From: DALYLB01 sp033763135
GTDB lineage: Bacteria > Acidobacteriota > Blastocatellia > RBC074
Length of the DNA stretch: 64,000 nucleotides
Assembly (NCBI GenBank): GCA_033763135.1
Contig: JANRKY010000229.1
Location: 3,016-67,015 of the forward strand
Reading direction: 5' to 3'
Every line of letters starts with the position of its first letter. Positions within the stretch are counted from its first letter, which is position 1. The translations under genes were made by a program, and so were the position numbers. Below the pieces are notes generated by a model. The model was not told the origin of the DNA, ran no database searches, and saw only the letters and a program-made list of their open reading frames with translations. This document shows, in pieces, positions 45,975 to 55,061 of the stretch.

Positions 45975-46031
45975 ATGGGACCTGTATGCCCCATAAGTCT
46001 TAGAGGTCCCATAGGTCCCATAGGTCCCATA
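45975..46031. repeat. ATAGGTCCC tandem repeat, second copy
   Basis: Several units of CCATAGGTC plus diverged units (GGGACCTGTATGCCCCATAA) lie in the gap between the GMC and LTXXQ-like genes. Part is inverted (GGGACC...GGTCCC), so a hairpin can form. Same family as 881-912. Confidence 0.7.
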
Positions 46032-46047
46032 AGACGCAGAGGCGATC

Positions 46048-46383
46048 TCAATTGCTCTGCCGGCTCTGCCGGCGCAGATCGCGCAGTTTCTCGCGCTGGC
46101 TCGACGTCAGGATCTCGTTGAGCGTCTTGTTGGTCGTCTGATTGATCTCATTGATGCGCGATCGCTTGTCGTCGGCCGAGAGGGCGCTGTCTTCGCGAAG
46201 GGTCTTGAGCTTTCGGGCGTTCTCTTCGTACATCGGGGTCAGTTTCTTGAGCTGGCCCTGCGAGAGTTTCAACTGGGCCACGAGAGGCGGCAGCGGCGAA
46301 GCCGCGCCCTGTGCGAGTCCTGTGCCGGCCAGGACGCTGAGAAGCGCGAGCGAGAGGAGCGTGTTGGCAAATCGGAATTTCAT
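46048..46383 (-). CDS. Small secreted Spy/CpxP-like helical protein
   Basis: 111 residues from ATG 46383, chosen because a good signal peptide (LLSLALLSVLAGTGLAQ) begins there and GGAG lies upstream. The mature part is highly helical and charged, with LKLSQGQLKKLTPMYEEN and ILTSSQREKLRDL, two LTxxQ-like motifs as in Spy/CpxP periplasmic chaperones and the Spy-like proteins common in Acidobacteria. A periplasmic anti-aggregation or stress role is inferred from family. Its start lies 14 bases after the dipeptidase stop, so it is probably the last gene of that operon. Confidence 0.75.
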   Translation of the reverse strand: MKFRFANTLLSLALLSVLAGTGLAQGAASPLPPLVAQLKLSQGQLKKLTPMYEENARKLKTLREDSALSADDKRSRINEINQTTNKTLNEILTSSQREKLRDLRRQSRQSN

Positions 46384-46396
46384 GTCTGTGTCTCCA

Positions 46397-47593
<1,197 letters not shown>

Positions 47594-47619
47594 GAACGCC
47601 TCCTTTTGCCTGATTGATG

Positions 47620-48063
47620 TTATGGAATCAGCTTGATGCCGGTCGCGGGGCGCTCTTCGGCTTCGCCCGCGTCCGCGTGAATCGCCTGCTCGATGATGCG
47701 GGTCGTGTGCTCATCGAAATAGGCGCTGAGAACCGTCTGCAACTGGGTGAATTCGGGCCAGAGCGTCTCGTCGACGAACGACTTCGACACCCGCGCCATC
47801 AACGTGGTTCGCCGCTGCCCGGAATAGCGATAGGGATTGATTCCATATCGTCGCAGCAGCGCCGACAGAAGCTGGCGGGACCACCGATCGCCGACCGAGA
47901 ACCGATATTCGACCGGCGGATCGAGCTTCTCGAACTGCTTCAGCCGTTCGAGGATCCGCTCCCGGGCGCGCCCGGCGGCGTCCTTTTCCCCTTCGGTTCC
48001 GGCGCGCGCGAACAGCGCCTCGATCAACCGCAACTTCTCGATCAGCTTCTCTTCATCGGTCAT
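47620..48063 (-). CDS. Conserved hypothetical protein, arginine-rich, soluble
   Basis: 147 residues, no signal peptide or membrane segment. The N-terminal ~50 residues are helical and charged. The central block WSRQLLSALLRRYGINPYRY, continuing to QRRTTLMARV and SFVDETLWPEF, looks like a conserved domain seen from memory in hypothetical proteins of several phyla, sometimes near DUF2786-like proteins; I cannot name it with confidence. Codon use matches the neighbouring genes and it lies between the dipeptidase gene and the gluconate-dehydrogenase-like genes on the same strand. No function is proposed. Confidence 0.7.
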   Translation of the reverse strand: MTDEEKLIEKLRLIEALFARAGTEGEKDAAGRARERILERLKQFEKLDPPVEYRFSVGDRWSRQLLSALLRRYGINPYRYSGQRRTTLMARVSKSFVDETLWPEFTQLQTVLSAYFDEHTTRIIEQAIHADAGEAEERPATGIKLIP

Positions 48064-48103
48064 CGCATCTCATCCTCCGGGACCTCGTCGCGCGGCAAGA
48101 ACA

Positions 48104-48143
48104 GAACGACCTGCGCCTCTGTCGGGAGAGACGCAGGTCGTTC
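48104..48143. terminator. 12-bp perfect stem-loop, possible transcription end
   Basis: GAACGACCTGCG (48104-48115) pairs perfectly with CGCAGGTCGTTC (48132-48143). It lies between the conserved hypothetical and the gluconate-dehydrogenase subunit-3-like gene. No strong T-run follows, so a factor-dependent terminator or mRNA-stabilising hairpin is as likely. Confidence 0.45.
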
Positions 48144-48211
48144 GTGAAGAAAAATCGGAATCGAGCGCGAACCACCCGGAATCAGCCATTCATCCTCTCA
48201 TCCTCGGAGGA

Positions 48212-48802
48212 TCAGCCCTGATGCTCGGGATGCGTGCATCCCTTGAACTCCTTCAGATAGGTGTTGCCCTGATACTTCAACTCGTCGTGAATGCCGATGC
48301 GCGACGTGTAATAGCCGTCGATCGTCATATTCTTGATCGTCTTGAAGAATCGCTCTTCCGGCGTCGTCGGCTTCATCTCATTCTTGCTGATCGTGGTCAG
48401 GATGGCGATCTGCTGCTCCTTCGAGGCCTTGTTGAAGCCCGCGGGCGCCATCTTGTCCACGGCGGCGAGGCCGTCGGTCCACTGCTTCTTCGTCTCCGCC
48501 GGGGATTCGCTGATCATCAGGTCGATGAACTGCGGAACCTCCGCGTCGATCGCCCCTTTCGAGTGATCGTCCGTCGGGATGATCAGCTCGGAGATCGTCG
48601 CAATCAGCGCCATCTGGTCGGCGCTGAAGAATTTGGCCTTGTAGGGGGCGCTCTTCGCGTCGGCCTTGGCGGCCTGTCCATGCTTGTGCGCGTGATCATC
48701 CGCCAGCGCGCGGGTATTGAGGACCGGCAGGCTCGTCCCGAGACCGACGGCAATGCCCTTGATCGCTGTGCGGCGAGAAACGTTGTTGTTGTCGTCAGAC
48801 AT
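48212..48802 (-). CDS. Gluconate 2-dehydrogenase subunit 3 family protein (Tat-exported)
   Basis: 196 residues. The N-terminus has SRRTAIKGIAVGLG, a twin-arginine leader, and the mature part (FFSADQMALIATISELIIPTD, VPQFIDLMI, FFKTIKNMTIDGYYTS) is the gluconate 2-dehydrogenase subunit-3 family. This small subunit escorts or stabilises the GMC catalytic subunit at the membrane, with electrons passing to cytochrome c. The ATG at 48802 is preferred over 48808 because GAGGGA lies six bases upstream of it. The divergent GMC gene at 49725 and the cytochrome-like gene just upstream complete a plausible dehydrogenase set. Confidence 0.88.
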   Translation of the reverse strand: MSDDNNNVSRRTAIKGIAVGLGTSLPVLNTRALADDHAHKHGQAAKADAKSAPYKAKFFSADQMALIATISELIIPTDDHSKGAIDAEVPQFIDLMISESPAETKKQWTDGLAAVDKMAPAGFNKASKEQQIAILTTISKNEMKPTTPEERFFKTIKNMTIDGYYTSRIGIHDELKYQGNTYLKEFKGCTHPEHQG

Positions 48803-48899
48803 GGTCATTCCCTCGTGAAGATTGCAGCAAAAGGCCCGGAGAGCTTCCAGCGCTTCGCGCCCGAAGCTCCCCGTCATCCGCGCCGTCGCGACTTCAGCG

Positions 48900-49181
48900 C
48901 TACGGTTTCTTCTCTTCCTTCTTCGCGGCTTCCTTGTAATCGGCGAGCCACTCGACATCGACGGCGTCGGCTTTCCGCTTGTCTTTTTCGGCGATCAGCC
49001 AGTCGCCACGCTCATTCCACCCTTCTCCGCCCGCCGGATTCTTATGGCAGTAGAGACAGTTCTTGGCGCCGAATTTCTCCGCCTTCTTGACGAACGGCGG
49101 ATAGGCGGACGTGTTGGACGATGCGCCGAGGAGCCCGGCGGTGAGGACGACGGCAATTGAAAGCTTGATCAGTGTTTTCAT
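48900..49181 (-). CDS. Small secreted monohaem cytochrome c-like protein
   Basis: 93 residues: a signal peptide (LIKLSIAVVLTAGLLGASS) then a short mature chain with one haem-binding motif, C42-LY-C45-H46 (NCLYCHKNPAGG), and a lysine/glutamate-rich tail. A methionine sixth ligand is not evident, and it is shorter than ordinary class I cytochromes c. By position it is the likely electron carrier for the gluconate-dehydrogenase-like enzyme set. ATG 49181 chosen; a TTG two codons upstream is the alternative. The upstream Shine-Dalgarno is weak. Confidence 0.75.
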   Translation of the reverse strand: MKTLIKLSIAVVLTAGLLGASSNTSAYPPFVKKAEKFGAKNCLYCHKNPAGGEGWNERGDWLIAEKDKRKADAVDVEWLADYKEAAKKEEKKP

Positions 49182-49219
49182 TTCCAAATCCGATAACCCC
49201 TGAGTGTTTGGTGATTGAA

Positions 49220-49504
49220 TTACCCGTCACGCGTAAAGAGCATCCGGAACATGCGCCGCCGACCGGGGTCTGCCGGCGCGACCAGCGCCCGGGAAAAACA
49301 CTGGGCGGCGACGCGCTGCAGATCTTCGAGCCAGTCCGCGGCGATCAGATAGAACCCGGGCGACGCAGGCTCCAGCGTTCGGTCCGGAAACTGATGGTTC
49401 CATTCGACCATCACGGCGTTCTGCCAGAACCGGTTTCGCCCTCGGATTTCGACTCTGATCTTGCGTTGTTCCATCAAATGCGTGACGAAGCGATTGCGTC
49501 TCAT
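49220..49504 (-). CDS. Hypothetical protein, unrecognised
   Basis: A 94-residue frame from ATG 49504 (the open frame extends up to 49750). It has strong G/C at third positions, like real genes here, and a plausible globular sequence (NAVMVEWNHQFPDRTLEPAS, GFYLIAADWLEDLQRVA). It shows no recognisable domain. The longer version would overlap the ribosome-binding site and start of the divergent GMC gene and would include a CGCGGCGACGCGGCG intergenic repeat (about 49592-49620), so the shorter form is preferred. It could still be spurious. Confidence 0.4.
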   Translation of the reverse strand: MRRNRFVTHLMEQRKIRVEIRGRNRFWQNAVMVEWNHQFPDRTLEPASPGFYLIAADWLEDLQRVAAQCFSRALVAPADPGRRRMFRMLFTRDG

Positions 49505-49724
49505 CTTCTCCGGCCGCAAAGGGGTCGCAGCCGTCTTCGACGCGAGGCGAATCTTAATCGCAGGCAACGCCGGATGCAAGCGCAGGAGCGAGGCGGCGAG
49601 GTGGCGCCGCGTCGCCGCGTCCGGCTTCAACTTTTCCCGGGCATGTGCTACGGTTCGCGTCCGATCGACAACGCATTCACAATTCCGAAAATAATTCACA
49701 GGCAATCTGCATGGCGGAGGCGAT

Positions 49725-51443
49725 GTGCAACGAAAACTCTCGACGGCCAAAAAAGTCTACGATGTGATCATCATTGGTTCCGGCGCTTCGGGCGGGATGG
49801 CCGCCAAGGAGCTGAGCGAGCGGGGGCTGCAGGTGCTGATTCTGGAGGCGGGGCCGAAGCTCGATCCGGCGCGGGACTTCTCGATGAACAAGTTCGCGTA
49901 TGAATCGATGTATCGCGGGTTCGGGCCGCCGGGCTGGAAGCAGAAAGAGCAGTGGATGGAGGACACGGCGGGAGAGTTCAGCCGGAACTTCTATGTGAAG
50001 GACACGGAGCATCCGTACACGACCGAGCCGGGCAAGCCGTTTCTCTGGGTGCGCGCGCGGGTGGTCGGCGGAAAGACGCTGCACTGGGGGCGCTTGTCCT
50101 GGCGGTTCTCGGATCTGGATTTCAAGGCCGCCACGCACGACGGCTTCGACGCGGACTGGCCGATCAGCTACAAGGAGATCGAGCCGTATTACGACAAGGC
50201 CGAGGAGTGGATCGGCGTGAGCGGCAACCGGGACGGGCTCTGGTGGCAGCCGGACGGCAAGTTTCTGCCGCCGATGGGGCTGAACTGCGGCGAGCACCTG
50301 CTCAAGAAGGGCGCGGCCAGCATGGGAATCAACCTCATCCAGCCGCGCGTGGCGATGCTCTCCGCGGTCAAGCCGCAGCACGCGAAATACGGGCGGGCGC
50401 AGTGCCATTATTGCGGCAGCTGCGGCAACGGCTGTTCGGTGGGCGCGATGTTCAACACGCTCTCGTCGACGCTGCCGGCGGCGATGGCGACCAGGCGGTG
50501 CACGCTGCTGACGAACAAGGTGGTGCGCCATCTGACGGTCGATCCGAACACGGGAAAGGCCCGCGGCGTGGCGGTCGTCGATCGTCTGACGTACGAGGAG
50601 CAGGAGTTCTTCGGCAAGGTGATCATCGTGGCCGGTTCGACGCTCGAATCGACGCGGCTGCTGCTCAATTCGAAGTCGCGGCAGCATCCGAACGGGCTGG
50701 GCAATTCGTCGGGCGTCCTTGGGCATTATCTGGTCGATCATTTCGGCGGGACGGGCGCGTCGGGCGTGCTGCCGATGTTCGCCGGGCGCGATCCGGTGAA
50801 CGAGGACGGGAAGTCGTCGGGAATCTTCATTCCCCGCTTCCGCAATCTGGACGCGAAGACGAAGCATCCGAAGTTTCTGCGCGGCTATGGTTATGAAGGC
50901 GGCTCCGCGATCGGTTCGTTTCCGGGCGTGGCGCGCCGGCTGGAAGGGTTCGGCAGCGATTTCAAGAAACAGGTCCGCCGCTGGTATGTCGCGCCGGTCG
51001 GCCTGACGACGCGGGCGCACATGCTCTCGCGCTTCGAGAACTACGTCGAGATCGATCCGGGCGGCGTGGTGGACGCGTGGGGCATCCCCGTGCTCAAGGT
51101 CCATATCCAGCACTCCGACAACGAGCGCGAGATGGGGCGGGACGCCGCCGAGACGGCCTCCGAGATTCTCGCGCGGGCCGGCGCGACCGAGATCGGCATC
51201 AGCCGGAACCTGACCGTTCCGGGCCGGATCATCCACGAGCTCGGAACCGCGCGCATGGGAAATGACCCGAAGAAATCGGTGCTCAATAAATACAACCAGA
51301 CGCACGATGTGCCGAACGTCTTCGTCACGGACGGCGCGGCCTTCGTCGGCGCGGCCAATCAGAACCCGACGCTGACGATCCTCGCGCTGACGATTCGCGC
51401 CAGCGAATATATCGTCGATGAGATGAAGCGCGGAAACCTGTGA
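49725..51443 (+). CDS. GMC family oxidoreductase (gluconate dehydrogenase-like catalytic subunit)
   Basis: 572 residues starting at GTG 49725, with GGCGGAGG just upstream. FAD motif VIIIGSGASGGMAA at 14-27 and ILEAGPKLDP follow. WVRARVVGGKTLHWG is the GMC substrate-loop motif. A cysteine cluster CHYCGSCGNGC lies near 235. HELGTARMGNDP and NQNPTLTILAL hold the catalytic histidine and asparagine. This is the branch often paired with a subunit-3-like escort and a cytochrome c, both encoded divergently next door. It would oxidise a sugar or sugar acid and deliver electrons to the respiratory chain. It has no Tat motif itself, so export by the Tat-bearing small subunit is plausible. Confidence 0.9.
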   Translation: MQRKLSTAKKVYDVIIIGSGASGGMAAKELSERGLQVLILEAGPKLDPARDFSMNKFAYESMYRGFGPPGWKQKEQWMEDTAGEFSRNFYVKDTEHPYTTEPGKPFLWVRARVVGGKTLHWGRLSWRFSDLDFKAATHDGFDADWPISYKEIEPYYDKAEEWIGVSGNRDGLWWQPDGKFLPPMGLNCGEHLLKKGAASMGINLIQPRVAMLSAVKPQHAKYGRAQCHYCGSCGNGCSVGAMFNTLSSTLPAAMATRRCTLLTNKVVRHLTVDPNTGKARGVAVVDRLTYEEQEFFGKVIIVAGSTLESTRLLLNSKSRQHPNGLGNSSGVLGHYLVDHFGGTGASGVLPMFAGRDPVNEDGKSSGIFIPRFRNLDAKTKHPKFLRGYGYEGGSAIGSFPGVARRLEGFGSDFKKQVRRWYVAPVGLTTRAHMLSRFENYVEIDPGGVVDAWGIPVLKVHIQHSDNEREMGRDAAETASEILARAGATEIGISRNLTVPGRIIHELGTARMGNDPKKSVLNKYNQTHDVPNVFVTDGAAFVGAANQNPTLTILALTIRASEYIVDEMKRGNL

Positions 51444-51457
51444 AGGGAGAGGCGAGC

Positions 51458-52054
51458 ATGTTCACGCAGAAACGATCCGGCGCCGGCGCGGCGCAGCGAA
51501 AATTGCATTCGATCCACATGCTGCAGAGCGGGAAGGATTTTTCCGGCGAGGTGGAGGTCGGCCGAACGAAGCATCAGTTCGTCTTCTCTCCCGACCGGTT
51601 CTCGATCGCGGGCGGAGACCCCGTGCTCACGGGCCGCGTGCGCGTTCGCGCGGCGGGCGGGCGCGAGCGCGTCGTCGAGAAGGTCGAGGCCCGCGTCCTG
51701 GCCCAGCAGGGCAGCATCTTCAGCGCCCCGCCGCGCCCCGCGCGGCTCGACGCCTCGCTGCGCGCGCCGTTCGCGCCGCAGGATTCGTCCAAGCCCCTGA
51801 CCGACGCGACCAGCGACCTGAGCATCGCCGGCGTCGTCTATTTCCGCCTCTCCCCGATGGAAGGCGCCGCACTCGGCCTGCCGCTCGATCTCGGCGCCGT
51901 GCAGATCAACGTCCGACTCTATCCCGCCTCCGAAACCGAACGCGAACTGCACTGGCTCTATTCCGCCATCGTCGCGACGCACGCCGTCACGCCGCAGGAT
52001 CAGGATGCATTGCGGCGGCTCGGCGACGCGATCAATCGAATCATCGCCGGGTGA
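51458..52054 (+). CDS. Hypothetical protein following the GMC oxidoreductase
   Basis: 198 residues from ATG 51458, with GGGAGAGG five bases upstream; an alternative GTG at 51440 would overlap the GMC stop codon. No signal peptide. The middle (FVFSPDRFSIAGGDPVLTGR, VVYFRLSPMEGAAL, LGAVQINVRLYP) alternates beta-strand-like segments, and the C-terminus is helical. I do not recognise the family. Position and spacing make it the second gene of the GMC operon. Its codon use is as G+C-rich as the neighbours, in sharp contrast to the next 3 kb. Confidence 0.7.
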   Translation: MFTQKRSGAGAAQRKLHSIHMLQSGKDFSGEVEVGRTKHQFVFSPDRFSIAGGDPVLTGRVRVRAAGGRERVVEKVEARVLAQQGSIFSAPPRPARLDASLRAPFAPQDSSKPLTDATSDLSIAGVVYFRLSPMEGAALGLPLDLGAVQINVRLYPASETERELHWLYSAIVATHAVTPQDQDALRRLGDAINRIIAG

Positions 52055-52429
52055 GATCGCTGGCGCCCCTTTTAGGCCTGAAGCCGATTGACTTTCCTCG
52101 TGCCGTTCAAAATCGCGCCTGTCGAGCGAGAGGATAGGGCAATGCTGTGAAGCAACCCGAGCGCTCGCTTGATGGCGGGAGAAAATCAGCGACATCTCTA
52201 ACAGGTCTTTTCTTCGCCTCCTGACCTCCAAAGATAGTTTTGTCCCACGCCAAAGCAATCCCGTCGACCGCCAAATTCAAATAGACATTTGCCGGAGAGC
52301 ATCGCGACTGGGAATGCTCGCCTTTGCATGACTTCTCAGTTCTGACATTTTACAATCATTGACAAAAATATCGTTGACATTGTCAGACTCTCTGATATCA
52401 TTAGCAATGTTAATGGAGGTAAAACAAGC
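52055..52429. other. Boundary of low-G+C island; no gene before the promoter
   Basis: G+C drops visibly here (52321-52380 has 20 G+C of 60). No coding frame in 52055-52358 is convincing. The island promoter follows at 52374-52401. Confidence 0.5.
52359..52401 (+). promoter_or_regulatory. sigma70-type promoter with operator-like palindrome
   Basis: TTGACA (52374-52379) and TATCAT (52396-52401) are separated by 16 bases, a good sigma70 pair. The -35 box lies in the palindrome TGACATTGTCA (52375-52385), and another TTGACA stands 15 bases upstream (52359-52364). This arrangement suits a repressor, and the XRE-type protein encoded downstream is the obvious candidate. GGAGGT (52415-52420) then serves the 43-aa gene. 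Confidence 0.6.
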
Positions 52430-52561
52430 ATGCCAGATGGGGACAAATTTGAATGGGCACTTCGAACTAAAGGATGGAGACAGGCTTATCGACTGGCCTG
52501 CAGCGGCGCCGATGATATCGAATTGGTCCGCTTATTGGTTGATACGACGTTAACCCTATAG
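52430..52561 (+). CDS. 43-residue protein, first gene of the low-G+C island
   Basis: ATG 52430 is nine bases after GGAGGT and is the first gene after a clear promoter. The product begins MPDGDKFEWALRTKGWRQ and ends LVRLLVDTTLTL. It is charged and helical, with no recognised domain. It may be a genuine small protein or the surviving N-terminus of a larger gene that lost its remainder when the downstream QueC-like gene was truncated. Confidence 0.5.
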   Translation: MPDGDKFEWALRTKGWRQAYRLACSGADDIELVRLLVDTTLTL

Positions 52562-52572
52562 CTCTCCTCCAG

Positions 52573-53121
52573 ATGTCAAAGTTCATTACAGAATTGACCG
52601 GCATCTCTTTTCGCGTGTTGAACCCATTTCTTTTTCAGACAAAAGCGGAAATGTGCCGCCACCCTGAAGTAAGGCGACTTCGTGATTGCATAAAACTGAC
52701 CTTCTCTTGTGATGGATTCCCGATACGCCAGAAAGATCAACCACAGTGTGGGATCTGCACATCCTGTCTACTTCGACGTCTTTCTCTTGAAAGTGCAGGG
52801 CTCTCCGATTTTGATTCTCGCTACTTACATGATTTTACTGTTGACGACTTAGCAAATAAGCGTAAAAAGCTGGCAAAACTATCGGTAATGGACTGGCAGG
52901 CTCGCCAAATTGGCGCCTGCCTCAGGTCACCAGCCCCATGGCAGGAATTGATTCATCAATTCCCGGCATTACAGGATGTGCTTGCAGAAGTTTGCAGAAC
53001 AACGGGGACGGAGCCCGATAATATCAGCTCTGGATTATTGCGATTGTATTCTCAATACGTCCAAGAGTGGGACTCGTTTTCGGGGACAAGTTTGTTAACC
53101 AAGCAAGCCCTTGCGGCTTGA
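52573..53121 (+). pseudogene. 5'-truncated QueC-like (QatC/Cap9-type) gene remnant
   Basis: The 182 residues match only the C-terminal part of a QueC-like nucleotide-modifying enzyme: NPFLFQTKAEM (the 'PFL..TKAE' block), then C46 in LTFSCDGFP and C59, C62, C65 in QPQCGICTSCLLRR, the zinc-binding cysteines, followed by SAGLSDFDSRY. The N-terminal PP-loop ATP-binding motif (SGGxDS) is absent and no upstream frame supplies it; there is also no Shine-Dalgarno before ATG 52573. QueC-like proteins occur in Qat and some CBASS defence systems, so a defence origin is likely. A stable shortened protein cannot be excluded. Confidence 0.6.
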
Positions 53122-53149
53122 GGCCCTATTCCTCGATTGACTCAATACC

Positions 53150-54430
53150 ATGGAAAAACACATTCTCGACAGCATGGACCCTGGCATTCTTGGCACGCGC
53201 TTACAAGAAGCGCGGAAAGCCCGCGGCGTGACGCAGCAGGAGGTGGCGGATCATATGGAGATGGCGCGGACGACGGTAGTCGCCCTGGAAAAAGGTGAGC
53301 GCCGCCTGACTCCACAGGAATTGATCAAGCTGGCGGCATTTTATGGTCGTTCCTTGGGCGAGTTTGTTGGCCGCAAAACGAATGTGGAAGGCTTCGTGCC
53401 TCAGTTCCGCAGTTCCTGGTCTAAGGCGCTCGAGTTACCGAGAGAGCCGAAAGACGCCAAGGTGGCAAATAGGCCAAAGAAGCCAAATCAAAGTGATTTG
53501 GAAGGTGAATTTGAGAAAGTGGCTTTTGAACTGCAACGCCTCGCTGAAGACTATGTGGAATTAGAAAACATATGCGGAATGCCGATGGCGAAATCTTCTC
53601 CTCCGACCTATAACGCTTTAGGCGCGACGCCTGAGCAGGCCGGAGATGAGATCGCAGCGGCGGAACGGAATCGGCTGGGATTGGGAGATGGGCCTCTAAG
53701 CAATTTGCGAGAGACGCTGGAAAACGATGCCGGGCTTCGGATCTTCTACTTCCCAATGCCTGGAAAAGTGGCCGGCCTATTTGCCTATAATGACTCGTTG
53801 GGCGGCTGCATAGGCATCAATTCAAATCATCCTCGCGATCGTCGCAACTGGTCGCTTGCGCATGAATACGGTCACTTTTTGACCAATCGCTATCAACCTG
53901 AGATTACCTTTCTGTCCGCAGCCAAGCGTTCCTCTGCCAAAGAGCGCCTGGCTGACGCATTCGCAGAATGCTTCTCTATGCCGGCCACTGGGTTAAATCG
54001 CCGATTTACTGAAATCCATCGTTCCAGGGAGAGAGGAATAAGCCTTGCGGATCTCATCGCTTTGGCTGACTTATACCAGGTATCAATGCAGGCATTGATA
54101 CTACGACTCGAAAATATGAGACGATTACCCAGCGGCACGTGGGACAGGCTCATACGTGAAGGGTTCAAAGTCCGCCAGGCCCAGGAAATGCTAGGGCTCG
54201 AAGCAACCTCGCCTGTGATCTATTCCCTTCCTCTCCGGTATAAAATGTTGGCTGTCTCCGCATACAATCTAGAAGAATTGAGCGAGGGACAATTGGCCAG
54301 GTACCTGAGAGTGGATCGTGTCCGCGCGCGCCTTATCGTCGATGAAATCAATCATTTGTCCATGGCGGAAAAGGAAGGCGAATTTGAAAATATGCAATTG
54401 GATCTGACGGAAGCAGTAGTGGGGAGGTAG
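53150..54430 (+). CDS. XRE-family HTH fused to ImmA/IrrE metallopeptidase
   Basis: 426 residues. HTH_XRE at about 14-72 (LQEARKARGVTQQEVADHM, TTVVALEKGER). The ImmA/IrrE (M78) domain has LAHEYGHFLTNRY with HEYGH at 238-242 and a third ligand in the following ADAFAECFSMP. This is the COG2856-type fusion: it binds DNA and cleaves a repressor or antitoxin on signal. The PIN-domain gene follows with its Shine-Dalgarno overlapping this stop codon, so the two form an operon and perhaps an antitoxin/toxin pair. A tandem TTGACA operator upstream of the island suggests self-repression. Codon use is less G+C-rich than the core genome. Confidence 0.88.
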   Translation: MEKHILDSMDPGILGTRLQEARKARGVTQQEVADHMEMARTTVVALEKGERRLTPQELIKLAAFYGRSLGEFVGRKTNVEGFVPQFRSSWSKALELPREPKDAKVANRPKKPNQSDLEGEFEKVAFELQRLAEDYVELENICGMPMAKSSPPTYNALGATPEQAGDEIAAAERNRLGLGDGPLSNLRETLENDAGLRIFYFPMPGKVAGLFAYNDSLGGCIGINSNHPRDRRNWSLAHEYGHFLTNRYQPEITFLSAAKRSSAKERLADAFAECFSMPATGLNRRFTEIHRSRERGISLADLIALADLYQVSMQALILRLENMRRLPSGTWDRLIREGFKVRQAQEMLGLEATSPVIYSLPLRYKMLAVSAYNLEELSEGQLARYLRVDRVRARLIVDEINHLSMAEKEGEFENMQLDLTEAVVGR

Positions 54431-54437
54431 CGAAACG

Positions 54438-55004
54438 GTGTCACAATCAAAGCTTCCGCCGACTATCATTTTAGACTCCTGCGTTCTGATAAACCTTCTT
54501 GCTGGCGAAGCGATTGAAGAGATCCTTCGCGCCACGGGAAAAGAGTGCCAGATCTGCGTTGTCGTTGAGAAGGAGAGCTTTTTCCTGCGCACTGAATCTC
54601 CCCGGGAAGAAGCTTTCGAACCTGTGGAACTTGATGCACTGATAGAATCTGGAGTTCTCCAACGGTGTAATGTCGCAGGGGATCAGGAAATCGCTTTATA
54701 CGTTGATTATGCGAGCCGATTAGATGACGGAGAAGCGATGTCCCTGGCGATAGCAGAATCTCGGGGCTATATTTTTGCAACCGATGATCGTAAGGCTCGA
54801 CGCATCTTTCTTGAATCCATTCGTGACTCAGGCCGCCTGCTCTCGACGTCTGATTTAATTCGAAACTGGACCGATCATCGGTCCATCTCGCCAGCAAGAC
54901 TCCAGTCCGTTTTAATCAAAATTCAAAACAGAGCCAATTTCTTTCCTCCGCGAAATGATCCAAACATCAGTTGGTGGAAAAATGCTTGCGGAGATTCCAA
55001 ATAA
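54438..55004 (+). CDS. PIN-domain protein, putative ribonuclease toxin
   Basis: 188 residues from GTG 54438, with GGGGAGGTAG overlapping the upstream stop codon. PIN-fold acidic residues are visible: D13 in IILDSCVLINLL, D96/D97/E99 in RLDDGEAMSLAIA, and D116/D117 in FATDDRKARRIF. PIN domains are Mg2+-dependent RNases of VapC-type toxins and related defence proteins. It is longer than VapC (~130) with an extra C-terminal ~50 residues, so it may belong to the group paired with XRE-ImmA/IrrE genes rather than with a small VapB. It is the last gene of the island. Confidence 0.82.
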   Translation: MSQSKLPPTIILDSCVLINLLAGEAIEEILRATGKECQICVVVEKESFFLRTESPREEAFEPVELDALIESGVLQRCNVAGDQEIALYVDYASRLDDGEAMSLAIAESRGYIFATDDRKARRIFLESIRDSGRLLSTSDLIRNWTDHRSISPARLQSVLIKIQNRANFFPPRNDPNISWWKNACGDSK

Positions 55005-55061
55005 ACCCGACGCATCACGATATGCAACTAACGATCGGCCATCCCGAGAGGCGCTGCCCGC

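Noticed and set aside
49172..49903. 243-residue plus-strand frame before the GMC gene
   Set aside because: It overlaps the GMC start out of frame and reads through repeats; the GTG at 49725 with GGAGG explains the region better.
52359..52553. 64-residue frame at the island promoter
   Set aside because: It starts inside the promoter, upstream of the Shine-Dalgarno; the 43-aa frame at 52430 has the correct spacing.
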